From an uncultured Hungatella sp. (GTDB taxonomy: Bacteria > Bacillota > Clostridia > Lachnospirales > Lachnospiraceae): DNA of 64,000 nt. The notes under the pieces were generated by a model. The model was not told the origin of the DNA. It did not search any database and was given only the letters and a program-made list of their open reading frames with translations. Positions within the stretch are counted from its first letter, which is position 1. Each line of letters opens with the position of its first letter. Shown piece after piece: positions 8,794-17,774 of this stretch. The position numbers and the translations under genes are program-made. The stretch covers positions 40,829-104,828 of the forward strand of contig CAMUJH010000005.1 of the NCBI GenBank assembly GCA_947089145.1, given 5' to 3'.

Positions 8794-9033
8794 TTAGTCC
8801 TCAGGCTCAAGCTCGTCAAAGATATCGGAGTCATAAAATTCCCTCATGGTCACCCCAAGGCCTTCAGCGATTTTTTTAATATTTACAATGCCGGGATTCT
8901 GACTTTTTCCGTGCAGGATGCTTTTTACGGTTGACGGCGGCATACCGGTCTGATAAATCAGTGCATATTCGGTCAAACGTTTCTTCTGCCTCAGTTCATT
9001 GATTCTCAAATTAGTGGCCTCACAAATTCTCAT
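8794..9033 (-). CDS. Small XRE-family helix-turn-helix regulator
   Basis: A 79-residue Cro/CI-type DNA-binding protein that is little more than an HTH domain: IYQTGMPPSTVKSILHGKS forms helices 2-3, followed by KKIAEGLGVTMREFYD. The acidic tail FDELEPED ends it. ATG 9033 has GGAGA 7 nt upstream. It follows the last glycosyltransferase of the glycan operon by 55 bp, in the same direction, so it may be co-expressed and control that operon or the ThrE genes. Target is unknown. Confidence 0.85.
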   Translation of the reverse strand: MRICEATNLRINELRQKKRLTEYALIYQTGMPPSTVKSILHGKSQNPGIVNIKKIAEGLGVTMREFYDSDIFDELEPED

Positions 9034-9088
9034 GTCACACTCTCCTGTTTTTATAGGATAGTGTATCCGAAATCCATGAGAAAATAGG

Positions 9089-10135
9089 TCACTCTGTCGC
9101 CTTCCGGAATTCGGCCTCCCCATTGGTTTCCAGCGGTTTTCCAAAGCCGTCCGCTTTTCTTTCTTCTGCCGCAAACCTTTGTCCCTCCGGCAGGATTTTC
9201 CGTTCTTTGCAGACTATGTTTTTGGTTTCCGCCACAATATAAATAGGCCTGTCTTTCAGTTCTGCAAACAGGATCGACATATATTCTCCCATAATGCCGA
9301 CAATCAAAAACAGAATGGCAAACATAAAGCAGTTAAGCACAACAATGGTAGCATATCCGCTGGGCGCTCCGCCTCTGGTAAATAAAGTATAGACCATTAC
9401 CACCACGCCTAAAAACGCTGCCATGATTCCGGCATAGATCCCCAGCTTTAACGGCAGATTGGAAAAGCAGACAATGGTGTTGACCGAAAACTGCACCAAT
9501 TTCCTGATGCTGTATTTGCTCTCCCCCGCAGCTCTTATTCCTGCCTCATAGGAAATGGTGGTTTTTGCAAACCCTACGTTCTGCACATAGCCTCTTAAAA
9601 ACCGCACTTTCTCACGATAACTGACTTTTAAGACTTCCGCCACCCTCCGGCTGACTGCAAAAAAATCCGACGCATTATTTTCAAACCTTACATCTGACAG
9701 AAGATTAATGAGTTTATAAAACGCTGATGATGCCAGATTCTTAAACCACCCTGCAGACTCATTTTTCGTCCTGACCATATTGATGACCTCAAAGCCCTGG
9801 CCAAGCCTGTCAGCAATCTCCACAATGCACTCCGGCGGATGCTGCAGGTCAGCATCCATGCAGATAATGCCGTCGCCCTTGCTGTAGTCAATTCCCGCTA
9901 TCATAGCTGCCTCATGGCCAAAATTTCTGGAAAAACTGACTATTTTTACATGGGCATCCTCTGCGGCAAGCTCCTGAAGGATCTCAAGGCTTTTGTCCCT
10001 GCTGCCGTCATTCACAAACAGAAGTTCATAATCCCAGTCAATGGTTGTCAGAACCTTTTTGGCTTCCCCATAAAACTGCCTGAGCACAGCCTCTTCATTA
10101 TAAACCGAAACCACAACTGACAATAAATTTCCCAT
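9089..10135 (-). CDS. GT2 family glycosyltransferase, polyprenyl-phosphate type
   Basis: A 348-residue DPM1/GtrB-like enzyme. The N-terminal GT-A domain has VSVYNEE, the metal-binding MDADLQHPPE near residue 95, and a GESKYSIRKL motif. Two membrane helices follow (about 230-290). Such proteins move a sugar from a nucleotide donor to undecaprenyl phosphate on the inner membrane face, supplying GT-C transferases acting outside; the two polytopic proteins in this operon are candidates. The tail beyond residue 310 is basic and variable. It is 28 bp from licD. Confidence 0.88.
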   Translation of the reverse strand: MGNLLSVVVSVYNEEAVLRQFYGEAKKVLTTIDWDYELLFVNDGSRDKSLEILQELAAEDAHVKIVSFSRNFGHEAAMIAGIDYSKGDGIICMDADLQHPPECIVEIADRLGQGFEVINMVRTKNESAGWFKNLASSAFYKLINLLSDVRFENNASDFFAVSRRVAEVLKVSYREKVRFLRGYVQNVGFAKTTISYEAGIRAAGESKYSIRKLVQFSVNTIVCFSNLPLKLGIYAGIMAAFLGVVVMVYTLFTRGGAPSGYATIVVLNCFMFAILFLIVGIMGEYMSILFAELKDRPIYIVAETKNIVCKERKILPEGQRFAAEERKADGFGKPLETNGEAEFRKATE

Positions 10136-10163
10136 GTATTTGATTCCTTTCCATGGATATACA

Positions 10164-11030
10164 TTATCCCGTCACCTGAATTTCAATGGCGGAATGGGTA
10201 GGGACCCTGTTCTCTCTGGGAGGAAGCTGCATATAGTCCCCATAGATCTGTCTCAGCACCTGATCCCAATTTGCAGGCGCCATTAAAACCGTGTCCTCAA
10301 ACGGCAAATCCACAGCCTGATTATTCCACTGCTTCTCTATGGTCACCTGCAGATAGTCCGGCTGATAATTGCTGTAATAGCGCAGTCTGCTGTCCCCCCC
10401 ATTATACCGCACCGCCAGGCTGTGCTGCATTCTGCGGATAACTTTCATGGGAATCCTTTTTCCTGCTGCCGCCAAAACCTTTACCGCAATTCTTCCAAGG
10501 CTTCCGTATTTCGAGTAATCCAGCTCATACCGATGTCCCATGGCCAGGCCATAGACAAGGGTGTGAAGGCCTCTGACAAAAGCTGCTTTCCCTTTGCACT
10601 CCGGCAGGTCATCCTGAATAAACAGATCTACCCACAAATGATTAAGCCGCCCTCCGTAAAACTGCATCTCAGGTCCGTCCTCATGAGTCTTACTGTTCAT
10701 ATACAAAATTCTGGGAGTAAAATCGTAAAACGCATTTCCCTTTCCCAGCTGATGGGGCTCCAGAAGCTTCATCCCTCTGGGCAGCTCTTTTCTTACTACC
10801 TTTGCAAACTTCTCATAGTTGTCCCTGGTAAATGCCACATCCGCATCATCATCCCACGGAATAAAGCCCTGATGGCGCACTGCTCCCAGAAGAGTCCCTG
10901 AATCAATCAGATACTGAATCTTATACTTTCTGCATATCCTGTCAATTTCTTTTAAGATTTTTAAATTAGCCTCATGAATTGGAGTCAGATCATAAGGAGC
11001 CGAGAGTTCCTGCCTGTCCTTTTCCTCCAT
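10164..11030 (-). CDS. LicD family phosphotransferase
   Basis: A 288-residue protein with the LicD/nucleotidyltransferase signature: LIDSGTLLGAVRHQGFIPWD followed by DDDADVAF near residues 40-65. LicD proteins of pneumococcus and Haemophilus transfer phosphocholine to teichoic acid or LPS sugars; others transfer other phospho-substituents. No licA/B/C choline genes are seen here, so the transferred group is open. It sits in the glycan operon between a GT2 gene and rfbH. Confidence 0.88.
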   Translation of the reverse strand: MEEKDRQELSAPYDLTPIHEANLKILKEIDRICRKYKIQYLIDSGTLLGAVRHQGFIPWDDDADVAFTRDNYEKFAKVVRKELPRGMKLLEPHQLGKGNAFYDFTPRILYMNSKTHEDGPEMQFYGGRLNHLWVDLFIQDDLPECKGKAAFVRGLHTLVYGLAMGHRYELDYSKYGSLGRIAVKVLAAAGKRIPMKVIRRMQHSLAVRYNGGDSRLRYYSNYQPDYLQVTIEKQWNNQAVDLPFEDTVLMAPANWDQVLRQIYGDYMQLPPRENRVPTHSAIEIQVTG

Positions 11031-11096
11031 CTATGCATCCTCCTGGTTTTCTGCGTATATTCCTCTATTCTCCATAAGCCTGTATGGTATCAGCAC

Positions 11097-12431
11097 TCAT
11101 CTCACTGCTTCCCGGATAACCTCAGCCATATAGTCAATCATTTCGTCTGTCATTCCCGGATATACCCCTACCCAGAAGGTATCCTTCATAATTCTGTCTG
11201 TTACCTGAAGGCTTCCCGCAACCCGGTATCCTTCTCCGCTTTGTCTCATCTGATCAAAGCATGGATGCTTTGTCAAATTCCCGGCAAACAGCATCCGAGT
11301 CTGGACGCCCCTGCTTTCCACATGCTGTACCACCTGATTGCGGTCTGTTCCCTCTTTGCATGTTATTAGGAATCCAAACCAGCTGGGTCTGGAATTCTGT
11401 GCCGCCTGAGGAAGAATCAGCTTATCTTCCGTCCCCTTAAGTCCCAGATAAAGCCTGTCAAAATTGTGACGCCGCCTTTCCACAAAGGACGGAAACTTCT
11501 CCAGCTGCGCACATCCAATGGCAGCCTGCATATCCGTGGCTTTCAGATTATAGCCAAAATGAGAATAAACGTATTTATGGTCATAGCCCAGGGGCAGTTC
11601 ACCATACTGCCTGTCAAATCTGTGCCCACACAGATTGTCGCGTCCTGAAGGGCACACGCAGTCCCGCCCCCAGTCGCGGAATGAACGGATGATCTTATGA
11701 AGCAGCGGATTGTCTGTATATACGGCTCCTCCTTCCCCCATGGTCATATGATGGGGCGGATAAAAGCTGGAGGTTCCTATGTCACCTATGGTGCCGGAAA
11801 ATTTCTCTCTTCCTTCTATAATATATCTGGTTCCTAGTGCGTCGCAGTTGTCCTCTACCAGCCAAAGATTGTGCTTTCTGCAAAATCCCGCCACTGCTTC
11901 CAGGTCAAACGGGTTGCCAAGGGTGTGAGCCAGCATTACAGCCTTTGTCTTTTCTGAGTATGCGTCCTCCAGTTTACTCACGTCAATATTGTACTGGGGA
12001 ATCGTCACGTCTACAAACACGGGGACCGCCCCATACTGAATCATGGGAGTCACCGTGGTGGGGAAACCGGCAGCTACGGTGATGACCTCGTCCCCTCTTT
12101 TTATCTGGCGTTCTCCCAGCAGCGGTGATGTCAATGCCATAAATGCCGCCAGATTGGCAGAAGAACCTGAGTTTACCAGAGAGCAGTACTTAACCTGCAG
12201 ATACTCCCCCAGCTTTTTTTCAAATTCGTCCGTGTATCTTCCAGAAGTAAGCCAGAATTCCAGGGAACTGTCCACCAGATTCATCATCTCCTGTTTGTCG
12301 TATACTCTGGAAGCATAGGGAATCCTGTCACCTTTTTTATATGCCTTCTTTCCATGGAAGCGCTGGCAGTACTCGCCTACCAGTTCAAGAATCTCCTGCC
12401 TTGCCTCAGCCTCGGTTTTATTATCAAACAT
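11097..12431 (-). CDS. rfbH: CDP-4-keto-6-deoxy-D-glucose 3-dehydrase (E1)
   Basis: A 444-residue PLP/PMP enzyme of the DegT/DnrJ/EryC1 fold. In the cofactor-lysine position of aminotransferases it has histidine: the motif SFYPPHHMTMGEGG places His227 there. That is the hallmark of RfbH/E1, which removes the C3 hydroxyl with PMP and an iron-sulphur cluster. A cysteine-rich stretch (CVCPSGRDNLCGHRFD) matches the 2Fe-2S ligand region. It usually needs the E3 reductase (RfbI/AscD), not seen in this window. It starts 5 bp after rfbG. Confidence 0.93.
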   Translation of the reverse strand: MFDNKTEAEARQEILELVGEYCQRFHGKKAYKKGDRIPYASRVYDKQEMMNLVDSSLEFWLTSGRYTDEFEKKLGEYLQVKYCSLVNSGSSANLAAFMALTSPLLGERQIKRGDEVITVAAGFPTTVTPMIQYGAVPVFVDVTIPQYNIDVSKLEDAYSEKTKAVMLAHTLGNPFDLEAVAGFCRKHNLWLVEDNCDALGTRYIIEGREKFSGTIGDIGTSSFYPPHHMTMGEGGAVYTDNPLLHKIIRSFRDWGRDCVCPSGRDNLCGHRFDRQYGELPLGYDHKYVYSHFGYNLKATDMQAAIGCAQLEKFPSFVERRRHNFDRLYLGLKGTEDKLILPQAAQNSRPSWFGFLITCKEGTDRNQVVQHVESRGVQTRMLFAGNLTKHPCFDQMRQSGEGYRVAGSLQVTDRIMKDTFWVGVYPGMTDEMIDYMAEVIREAVR

Positions 12432-12436
12432 TGCGC

Positions 12437-13522
12437 TTATCCTTTCTGTTCTCTCTGAAAAAATTCATAAATCTGCTTGTCCATGATCTCCAGGATCTCC
12501 TCTCCTGCAAGATAGGCCTTCGTCCACTGCACAGTCTGATCCACTGCCTGCCTTATATTCATATGCGGCTGCCATCCGAATACCGTCTTTATTTTAGAAC
12601 AGTCCAATTTCAGGAAATTAGCCTCGTGAGGGCCTCCGTCATACTGGTTTACCCATGTCATCCCATCTCCCCAGGCTTCGCAAAACAGATCCGCCAGCCT
12701 GCCTGTAGTAATGCAGTCTCTGTCATCAGGCCCCACATTGTAATATCCTGCGTACGCCGAATCTTCATACTGTTTCATGGCAATAAGCAAATAGATAAGC
12801 AGCGGTTCCAGCACATGCTGATACGGCCTGACTGAATGGGGATTGCGGACAATAATGTCTTTTCCTGCTGATGCCGCGCGTATACAGTCCGGAATGATCC
12901 GGTCATTGGCAAAGTCTCCCCCTCCTATAACATTTCCTGCCCTGGCTGTTGATACCCTGCAGCGGTTATCGCAAAAAAATGATCGGATATAGCTGTGAGT
13001 CACCAGCTCTGAACAGGACTTGCTGTTGGAGTACGGGTCATAGCCGTCCAGGTTATCACATTCCCGGTATCCGTATTCCCACTCTTTATTCTCATAAACT
13101 TTATCCGTTGTCACATTCAGGCATGATCTGACCGATTGTGTGAGACGGACACACTCTAGTATGTGGGCCGTGCCCATAACGTTGGTTTCATAAGTATAAA
13201 CCGGATCTTTATAGGAGTCCCTCACAATGGGCTGCGCTGCCAGGTGGAACACGATTTCCGGCTGAACCTGTCCAAAAACCTGTTTCAGATGTTCCAGATC
13301 CCTGATATCGCCTATAATGCTGTCCATGGTGTGGTCAAGCCCTGCCCCATAAAACAGGCTGGGGCTTGTCGGCGGTTCTTTTGCATAGCCTGTAACTTCT
13401 GCCCCCATATCCGTCAAAATTCTGCACAGCCAGGAGCCCTTAAATCCTGTATGGCCCGTAACCAATACCTTTTTTCCTTTATAAAATTCGCAAAATATAT
13501 CCCAGGTGTTATCCATTTCCAA
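12437..13522 (-). CDS. rfbG: CDP-glucose 4,6-dehydratase
   Basis: A 361-residue extended short-chain dehydrogenase. The NAD motif GHTGFKGSW lies near residue 20, the catalytic YDPYSNSKSCSEL tyrosine/lysine pair near 160, and NVTTDKVYEN before it carries the dehydratase Thr-Asp. It converts CDP-D-glucose, made by RfbF, to CDP-4-keto-6-deoxyglucose for RfbH. Gene order F-G-H matches enteric dideoxyhexose loci. Confidence 0.94.
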   Translation of the reverse strand: MEMDNTWDIFCEFYKGKKVLVTGHTGFKGSWLCRILTDMGAEVTGYAKEPPTSPSLFYGAGLDHTMDSIIGDIRDLEHLKQVFGQVQPEIVFHLAAQPIVRDSYKDPVYTYETNVMGTAHILECVRLTQSVRSCLNVTTDKVYENKEWEYGYRECDNLDGYDPYSNSKSCSELVTHSYIRSFFCDNRCRVSTARAGNVIGGGDFANDRIIPDCIRAASAGKDIIVRNPHSVRPYQHVLEPLLIYLLIAMKQYEDSAYAGYYNVGPDDRDCITTGRLADLFCEAWGDGMTWVNQYDGGPHEANFLKLDCSKIKTVFGWQPHMNIRQAVDQTVQWTKAYLAGEEILEIMDKQIYEFFQREQKG

Positions 13523-13598
13523 CCATTCCTTTCCCTTCAGCCATGGGCATCAATGCCTAAAATCTTCTTGCGCGCCGGTTCTGGGACTGTATGAGATC

Positions 13599-14375
13599 TT
13601 AATTATTCCATATTTTCCATGGCGCTTTCCCGCTTTGCCACAGATCCTCCAGCTTTTTCATCTCCCGCTGAGTGTCCATGCACTGCCAGAATCCGCTGTG
13701 GTGGTAGCCCATCAGCTGGCCCTCCGCCGCCAATCGCTGCAGCGGTTCCTGTTCAAACACCGTGGCGTCATCCTTCAGATAATCAAAAATCTCCGGATTC
13801 AAAACCATGAAACCGCCGTTAATTAAGCTGGCATCCGCCTCTTTCTTCTCCCTGAAAGAGCGCACCACATAGTCCGGCCCAATATCCAGCACTCCCTTCA
13901 TCTGTGCAATGCTTACGGTTGTTATGGTAGCAGTCTTTCCATGAGTGTTGTGGAACTGAAGCAGCGCCTGCAGATCCACGTTGCATACCCCATCCCCATA
14001 AGTAAGCATAAACGGTTCCTGTCCGATAAAAGGCTGAATCCTCTTGACCCTGCCTCCGGTCATGGTATTAAGCCCCGTATCTACCAGGGTCACTTTCCAT
14101 GGCTCTGCGTAATTATTATGGACCTCCATTTGATTGTTGGCCAAATCAAATGTCACATCCGAGGTATGGAGAAAATAATCTGCAAAAAACTCTTTCACCA
14201 CATATTGCTTGTACCCAAGGCAGATGACGAACTCGTGAAACCCAAATTCTGAATAATATTTCATAATATGCCACAAAATAGGCTTCTCTCCGATTTCAAT
14301 CATAGGTTTTGGCTTCAAATGGCTCTGCTCGCTGATCCTGCTGCCAAATCCTCCTGCTAAAATGACTACCTTCAT
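13599..14375 (-). CDS. rfbF: Glucose-1-phosphate cytidylyltransferase
   Basis: A 258-residue sugar nucleotidyltransferase starting MKVVILAGGFGSRISEQS. The substrate motif LKPKPMIEIGEKPILWHIM and MLTYGDGVCNVD are diagnostic of the cytidylyl type. It makes CDP-glucose from CTP and glucose-1-phosphate. The ATG at 14375 is chosen because AAGGAG lies 9 nt upstream; an in-frame codon at 14417 would intrude into the preceding gene. Confidence 0.94.
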   Translation of the reverse strand: MKVVILAGGFGSRISEQSHLKPKPMIEIGEKPILWHIMKYYSEFGFHEFVICLGYKQYVVKEFFADYFLHTSDVTFDLANNQMEVHNNYAEPWKVTLVDTGLNTMTGGRVKRIQPFIGQEPFMLTYGDGVCNVDLQALLQFHNTHGKTATITTVSIAQMKGVLDIGPDYVVRSFREKKEADASLINGGFMVLNPEIFDYLKDDATVFEQEPLQRLAAEGQLMGYHHSGFWQCMDTQREMKKLEDLWQSGKAPWKIWNN

Positions 14376-14389
14376 CTGTTCGTTCTCCT

Positions 14390-15814
14390 TTATTTCTGCT
14401 GCCGGAAAATGTTCCACTGGTATTCCTTTAAGATTTCAAGGGCCTCCCGTACTTCCTGCCCGCCTTCCGGCCTGCTCATATGATATTCAAAATTTGCCCT
14501 CAGCTCCTCATCTGACCTGTTTTCAAAATCCAGCGCAATCTTCCTGCGGTTCTCACATGTCTCTTTTCTGAACGGCGCCTTTTTTATCTCCTCTGCAGTG
14601 GTATATATATTTCCTGCCAGCAGCACAGCCATTATGCCTGCCATAAAAAGGCGGCACATGGTTTTCCCCACGCCTTTTGCTTTTTCAGGCAGGCCTGCGA
14701 AAGACAGATGCCTCTGGCCTATTCTGCCCCATGCAAGCCCGAAAGTCAAAATGATCCCTAACATCCCTTCCTGAAACTGCAGAGCGTACCTGGAGGACAT
14801 GCCATAGTCCTCCCTTAAAAATACCCATCGGGACACCATGATCAAAATATGGTTCAGGCCCCCTGCGCATATAAGCATCAGAGGAAATGCACTCTCCTCG
14901 TATAACCGATACCGCCACTGCTGCCACAGTGCCAGCCCATAGGCCACCATAACTGCAATGCCCAAAACGTAATATGGAATATTTGTGGCAAACACAGCCT
15001 GAGCGCACTCTACACCCATGACCATAGAGGAAAAGGATTTCACCAAAAACCGGACAAAGAATCCAGGCGTATCAGCCAGCTGTGTCATCAAAGGCACCTG
15101 GGCCACGCCAAGCTTCTCCGGCTCTGCCAGAGAACTGCTCCATATATACAGCATTAGCGGGATAAGAGCTGATATTCCATATAAAATATATCGCTTCTCC
15201 CACTTCCCTTCCCTTCTCCCTGTAAGGATCATCTGAAATCCATAAGCCAGCAGGAGCACCACGGTATAGATGGCACAATAAGGCCCGGCCATTCCCAGGG
15301 TAATGATCCAGGGCAAGATCAAAAGCCGGATTTCATCCCCCCTCTTTCCCTCATCCCGCCACATTCTCTCCAGAACCAGGTAGTGTAAATAAAATCCTGT
15401 AAAAGCCAGAAAATGAATCCAGCCGCTGCCGTTTATCATCATCTCCCATTTATTCAGGCTGAAAATCAGAATCATTGCGCCTACAAGCCAGAAAATCCCA
15501 ATATTCCTTTTTATGCAGTATGCTGTTATCTGAACCGCCGAGACGCCTAAAAACACAACGCCCAGAGTCTGGTCAAAGCGTATGCTGTAGTCAAAGAATG
15601 TGACATTAATAATCCTGGCCACATAATTCAAAGGTATACGTGTTAAAATATCACCTACAAAAAACTTATCAAAATTCCACACATCCGGCAGATAGCTGTT
15701 TACCAAACGGATATAATCCGAATACACCACGTCTGCGAACGCCGACGCTACATACCACAGACCAAACATCGTGCCTATAGCCGGCAAAATATAACACCAC
15801 TTTCCAGTTTTCAT
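14390..15814 (-). CDS. Polytopic membrane protein of the glycan operon
   Basis: A 474-residue integral membrane protein with about ten to eleven hydrophobic helices and a long first extracellular loop (ADVVYSDYIRLVNSYLPDVW). A DYIRL-type acidic motif after the first helix recalls GT-C glycosyltransferases, whose catalytic Asp lies in that loop, but I cannot assign the family firmly. Final ~60 residues are charged and cytoplasmic. ATG 15814 follows AAGGAG by only 4 nt; an ATG at 15829 is possible. It may glycosylate the surface polymer outside the cell using polyprenyl-phosphate sugars. Confidence 0.75.
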   Translation of the reverse strand: MKTGKWCYILPAIGTMFGLWYVASAFADVVYSDYIRLVNSYLPDVWNFDKFFVGDILTRIPLNYVARIINVTFFDYSIRFDQTLGVVFLGVSAVQITAYCIKRNIGIFWLVGAMILIFSLNKWEMMINGSGWIHFLAFTGFYLHYLVLERMWRDEGKRGDEIRLLILPWIITLGMAGPYCAIYTVVLLLAYGFQMILTGRREGKWEKRYILYGISALIPLMLYIWSSSLAEPEKLGVAQVPLMTQLADTPGFFVRFLVKSFSSMVMGVECAQAVFATNIPYYVLGIAVMVAYGLALWQQWRYRLYEESAFPLMLICAGGLNHILIMVSRWVFLREDYGMSSRYALQFQEGMLGIILTFGLAWGRIGQRHLSFAGLPEKAKGVGKTMCRLFMAGIMAVLLAGNIYTTAEEIKKAPFRKETCENRRKIALDFENRSDEELRANFEYHMSRPEGGQEVREALEILKEYQWNIFRQQK

Positions 15815-15891
15815 AAAGCTCCTTGTCATTCTTGCGGCCTTGCCGCACTGCAACGCCGGCTTAACACCCCCTGCCGTCCAAACCGCTGCCT

Positions 15892-17745
15892 CTAATCCGC
15901 CGTAATCTGCACAATCATAGAAAACCGCTTTTCCCCTCTCTGCTCCTGGGCATCCTCCAGATAAAAGTTATTCTCAAAATCCAGTTCTACAATATCATAC
16001 GGCCTGGTCTGCAATTCTACCTGCGTAATGTTCTGCTGAATTTTCACCTCTGCCGCAGGCTGGCCGTTCTGATAAATAACCGTCTGCTCATGACCGTCCA
16101 TGGCCCCCGGATACATCAGCTGCAGGCTGATGACTCCGCTGCTGCCGGACATTACCCGGAGCTTTGCGCTTTCATCCATCCATCCGTCACGATAATAGCC
16201 GTAAATCGGTTCACATTTTAAGATCCGTACGGCCTCTGTAATGTCCTGGTATGCATGGAATGCCGGCTCCTCCCGGATAACCAGCATATTGTTGTTCACC
16301 TGGCCGAAGTCCCGGATGCTGTCTACAAAAATAACCTCTGTGCCTTCTGCTTTCCTCTCCTTGTCAAAAACCTTAAAAAAGGTATCTGCATAAAAGTCGC
16401 TGACTTCATAGGAGTTTTTTAATATATAGATCTTCTTTCCAAAAATATCCCGGCCATATTTTTCGTAAGTCTGCTCTGCCAGAGAATTGTACTGCTGCTG
16501 GGTGTTCCAGTAATATAAATTGGAAAATCTTCGCCGGTAATAGGTTTCTACCGGTATCATAAGAACTGCATAGGCAAGAATCATAGCTGTACAGGCCAAA
16601 GCCATTTTATAGTCCGGTATCCGGCGCACCGCATCCGGTTTCTCCGCCGCCGGCCTGGCAATTACACCGCACATATAGGCCAGCCACAGCCATGCCCCTG
16701 TCATGGACACATAAACCCACCGCACCTCCACCCGAATCGTCACACTGGAACATGCAATGCATGCCCCTATAAACAGGAAAAACAGGAGGCTGTTTCTTAG
16801 AATCGCAGTCCTTCCCCATCTGCTCCGAATCGTCTTTATGACAAACACAATCATAACAGCCAATACTGTCAAATCAGTCATCACAATCAGAACCTTGATC
16901 CATCTGGAAGACTCCAGCCAGCTTAAAGCGCTTAAATAGCTTTCCCCTGAATTGATTCCAAAAAGATACAGTACCTGCTGAATGGCAAAGCCCGCTGCCT
17001 GCCTGATGTTCAGCGTATCCGCCACATCCGTCCCTCCGGTTCCGGCAGGCATTACGGTCCCGATAGCAGCCAGACGAATCCCCTGCATCAGGGCAAATAC
17101 TGCCAAAGGCGTAATCCACTCCCGTATGTTCTTATTTCGCTTCATCAAAAGTACTGCGAAAAGCAGCGGCAGAAGAACCATGTACCGCTCATGAATAAAA
17201 CATACGGCAAAATACAGCCCGTTAGCTATGCCAAACCACAAAAGATCCTGCCCCGGCTCATTGACATACCGATAAAGGCAATACAAGATCCCGATGGCGG
17301 CCCACAGGGCAAGGGACTCCATAAGCCCGTAAACCTGAGAGATCTGGTAATATGACATCCTTGACAGCAAATACAAAAATCCCACTGTGAATCCGATTAT
17401 ATTGTTGCCGGACAGCCTTCTTGCGAACCGGCATATAGTGTAGGCAATGGCGCTGTTAATTATAATATTAATAGGGACAAACCAGGTTACATGGCTTCCC
17501 ACCAGCCCCAGCTGCAGATAGGCTGCCAGATAGTAAAGAAACCTGAACCGGGTGCTGCCTATTGGAAATACAAACTCCCCAAAACTTTGCTCTCCATAAC
17601 AGGACCACAGATACAAATCATCCATAAACAGGCCCCGAATCTCAATCCCGGCATTTATAAAAAATCCGAAAGCCAGCAAAAGCCCGGCTGTAATCACCTC
17701 GTCCTTCCATCGGTACTGCCACACACCAGCACGCTTTTTTTCCAT
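15892..17745 (-). CDS. Large polytopic membrane protein, possible GT-C transferase
   Basis: A 617-residue protein with about eleven membrane helices in the first ~390 residues, then a soluble, probably extracytoplasmic domain of ~210 residues rich in tyrosines and beta strands. The first loop has an acidic motif (RGLFMDDLYLWSCYGEQSF) like the Asp pair of GT-C enzymes, and its pattern resembles DUF6056-like proteins, though this is tentative. ATG 17745 follows AGGAGG; a GTG at 17778 is an alternative overlapping the upstream gene. Function inferred from operon: sugar transfer or glycan modification at the outer membrane face. Confidence 0.75.
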   Translation of the reverse strand: MEKKRAGVWQYRWKDEVITAGLLLAFGFFINAGIEIRGLFMDDLYLWSCYGEQSFGEFVFPIGSTRFRFLYYLAAYLQLGLVGSHVTWFVPINIIINSAIAYTICRFARRLSGNNIIGFTVGFLYLLSRMSYYQISQVYGLMESLALWAAIGILYCLYRYVNEPGQDLLWFGIANGLYFAVCFIHERYMVLLPLLFAVLLMKRNKNIREWITPLAVFALMQGIRLAAIGTVMPAGTGGTDVADTLNIRQAAGFAIQQVLYLFGINSGESYLSALSWLESSRWIKVLIVMTDLTVLAVMIVFVIKTIRSRWGRTAILRNSLLFFLFIGACIACSSVTIRVEVRWVYVSMTGAWLWLAYMCGVIARPAAEKPDAVRRIPDYKMALACTAMILAYAVLMIPVETYYRRRFSNLYYWNTQQQYNSLAEQTYEKYGRDIFGKKIYILKNSYEVSDFYADTFFKVFDKERKAEGTEVIFVDSIRDFGQVNNNMLVIREEPAFHAYQDITEAVRILKCEPIYGYYRDGWMDESAKLRVMSGSSGVISLQLMYPGAMDGHEQTVIYQNGQPAAEVKIQQNITQVELQTRPYDIVELDFENNFYLEDAQEQRGEKRFSMIVQITAD

Positions 17746-17774
17746 GCAGTTACTTCCTCCTGCTTTTTCTAAAT

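Noticed and set aside
11097-12431. Sugar aminotransferase instead of E1 dehydrase
   Set aside because: The PLP lysine is replaced by histidine in SFYPPHHMTMGEGG and the iron-sulphur Cys region is present, both typical of RfbH.
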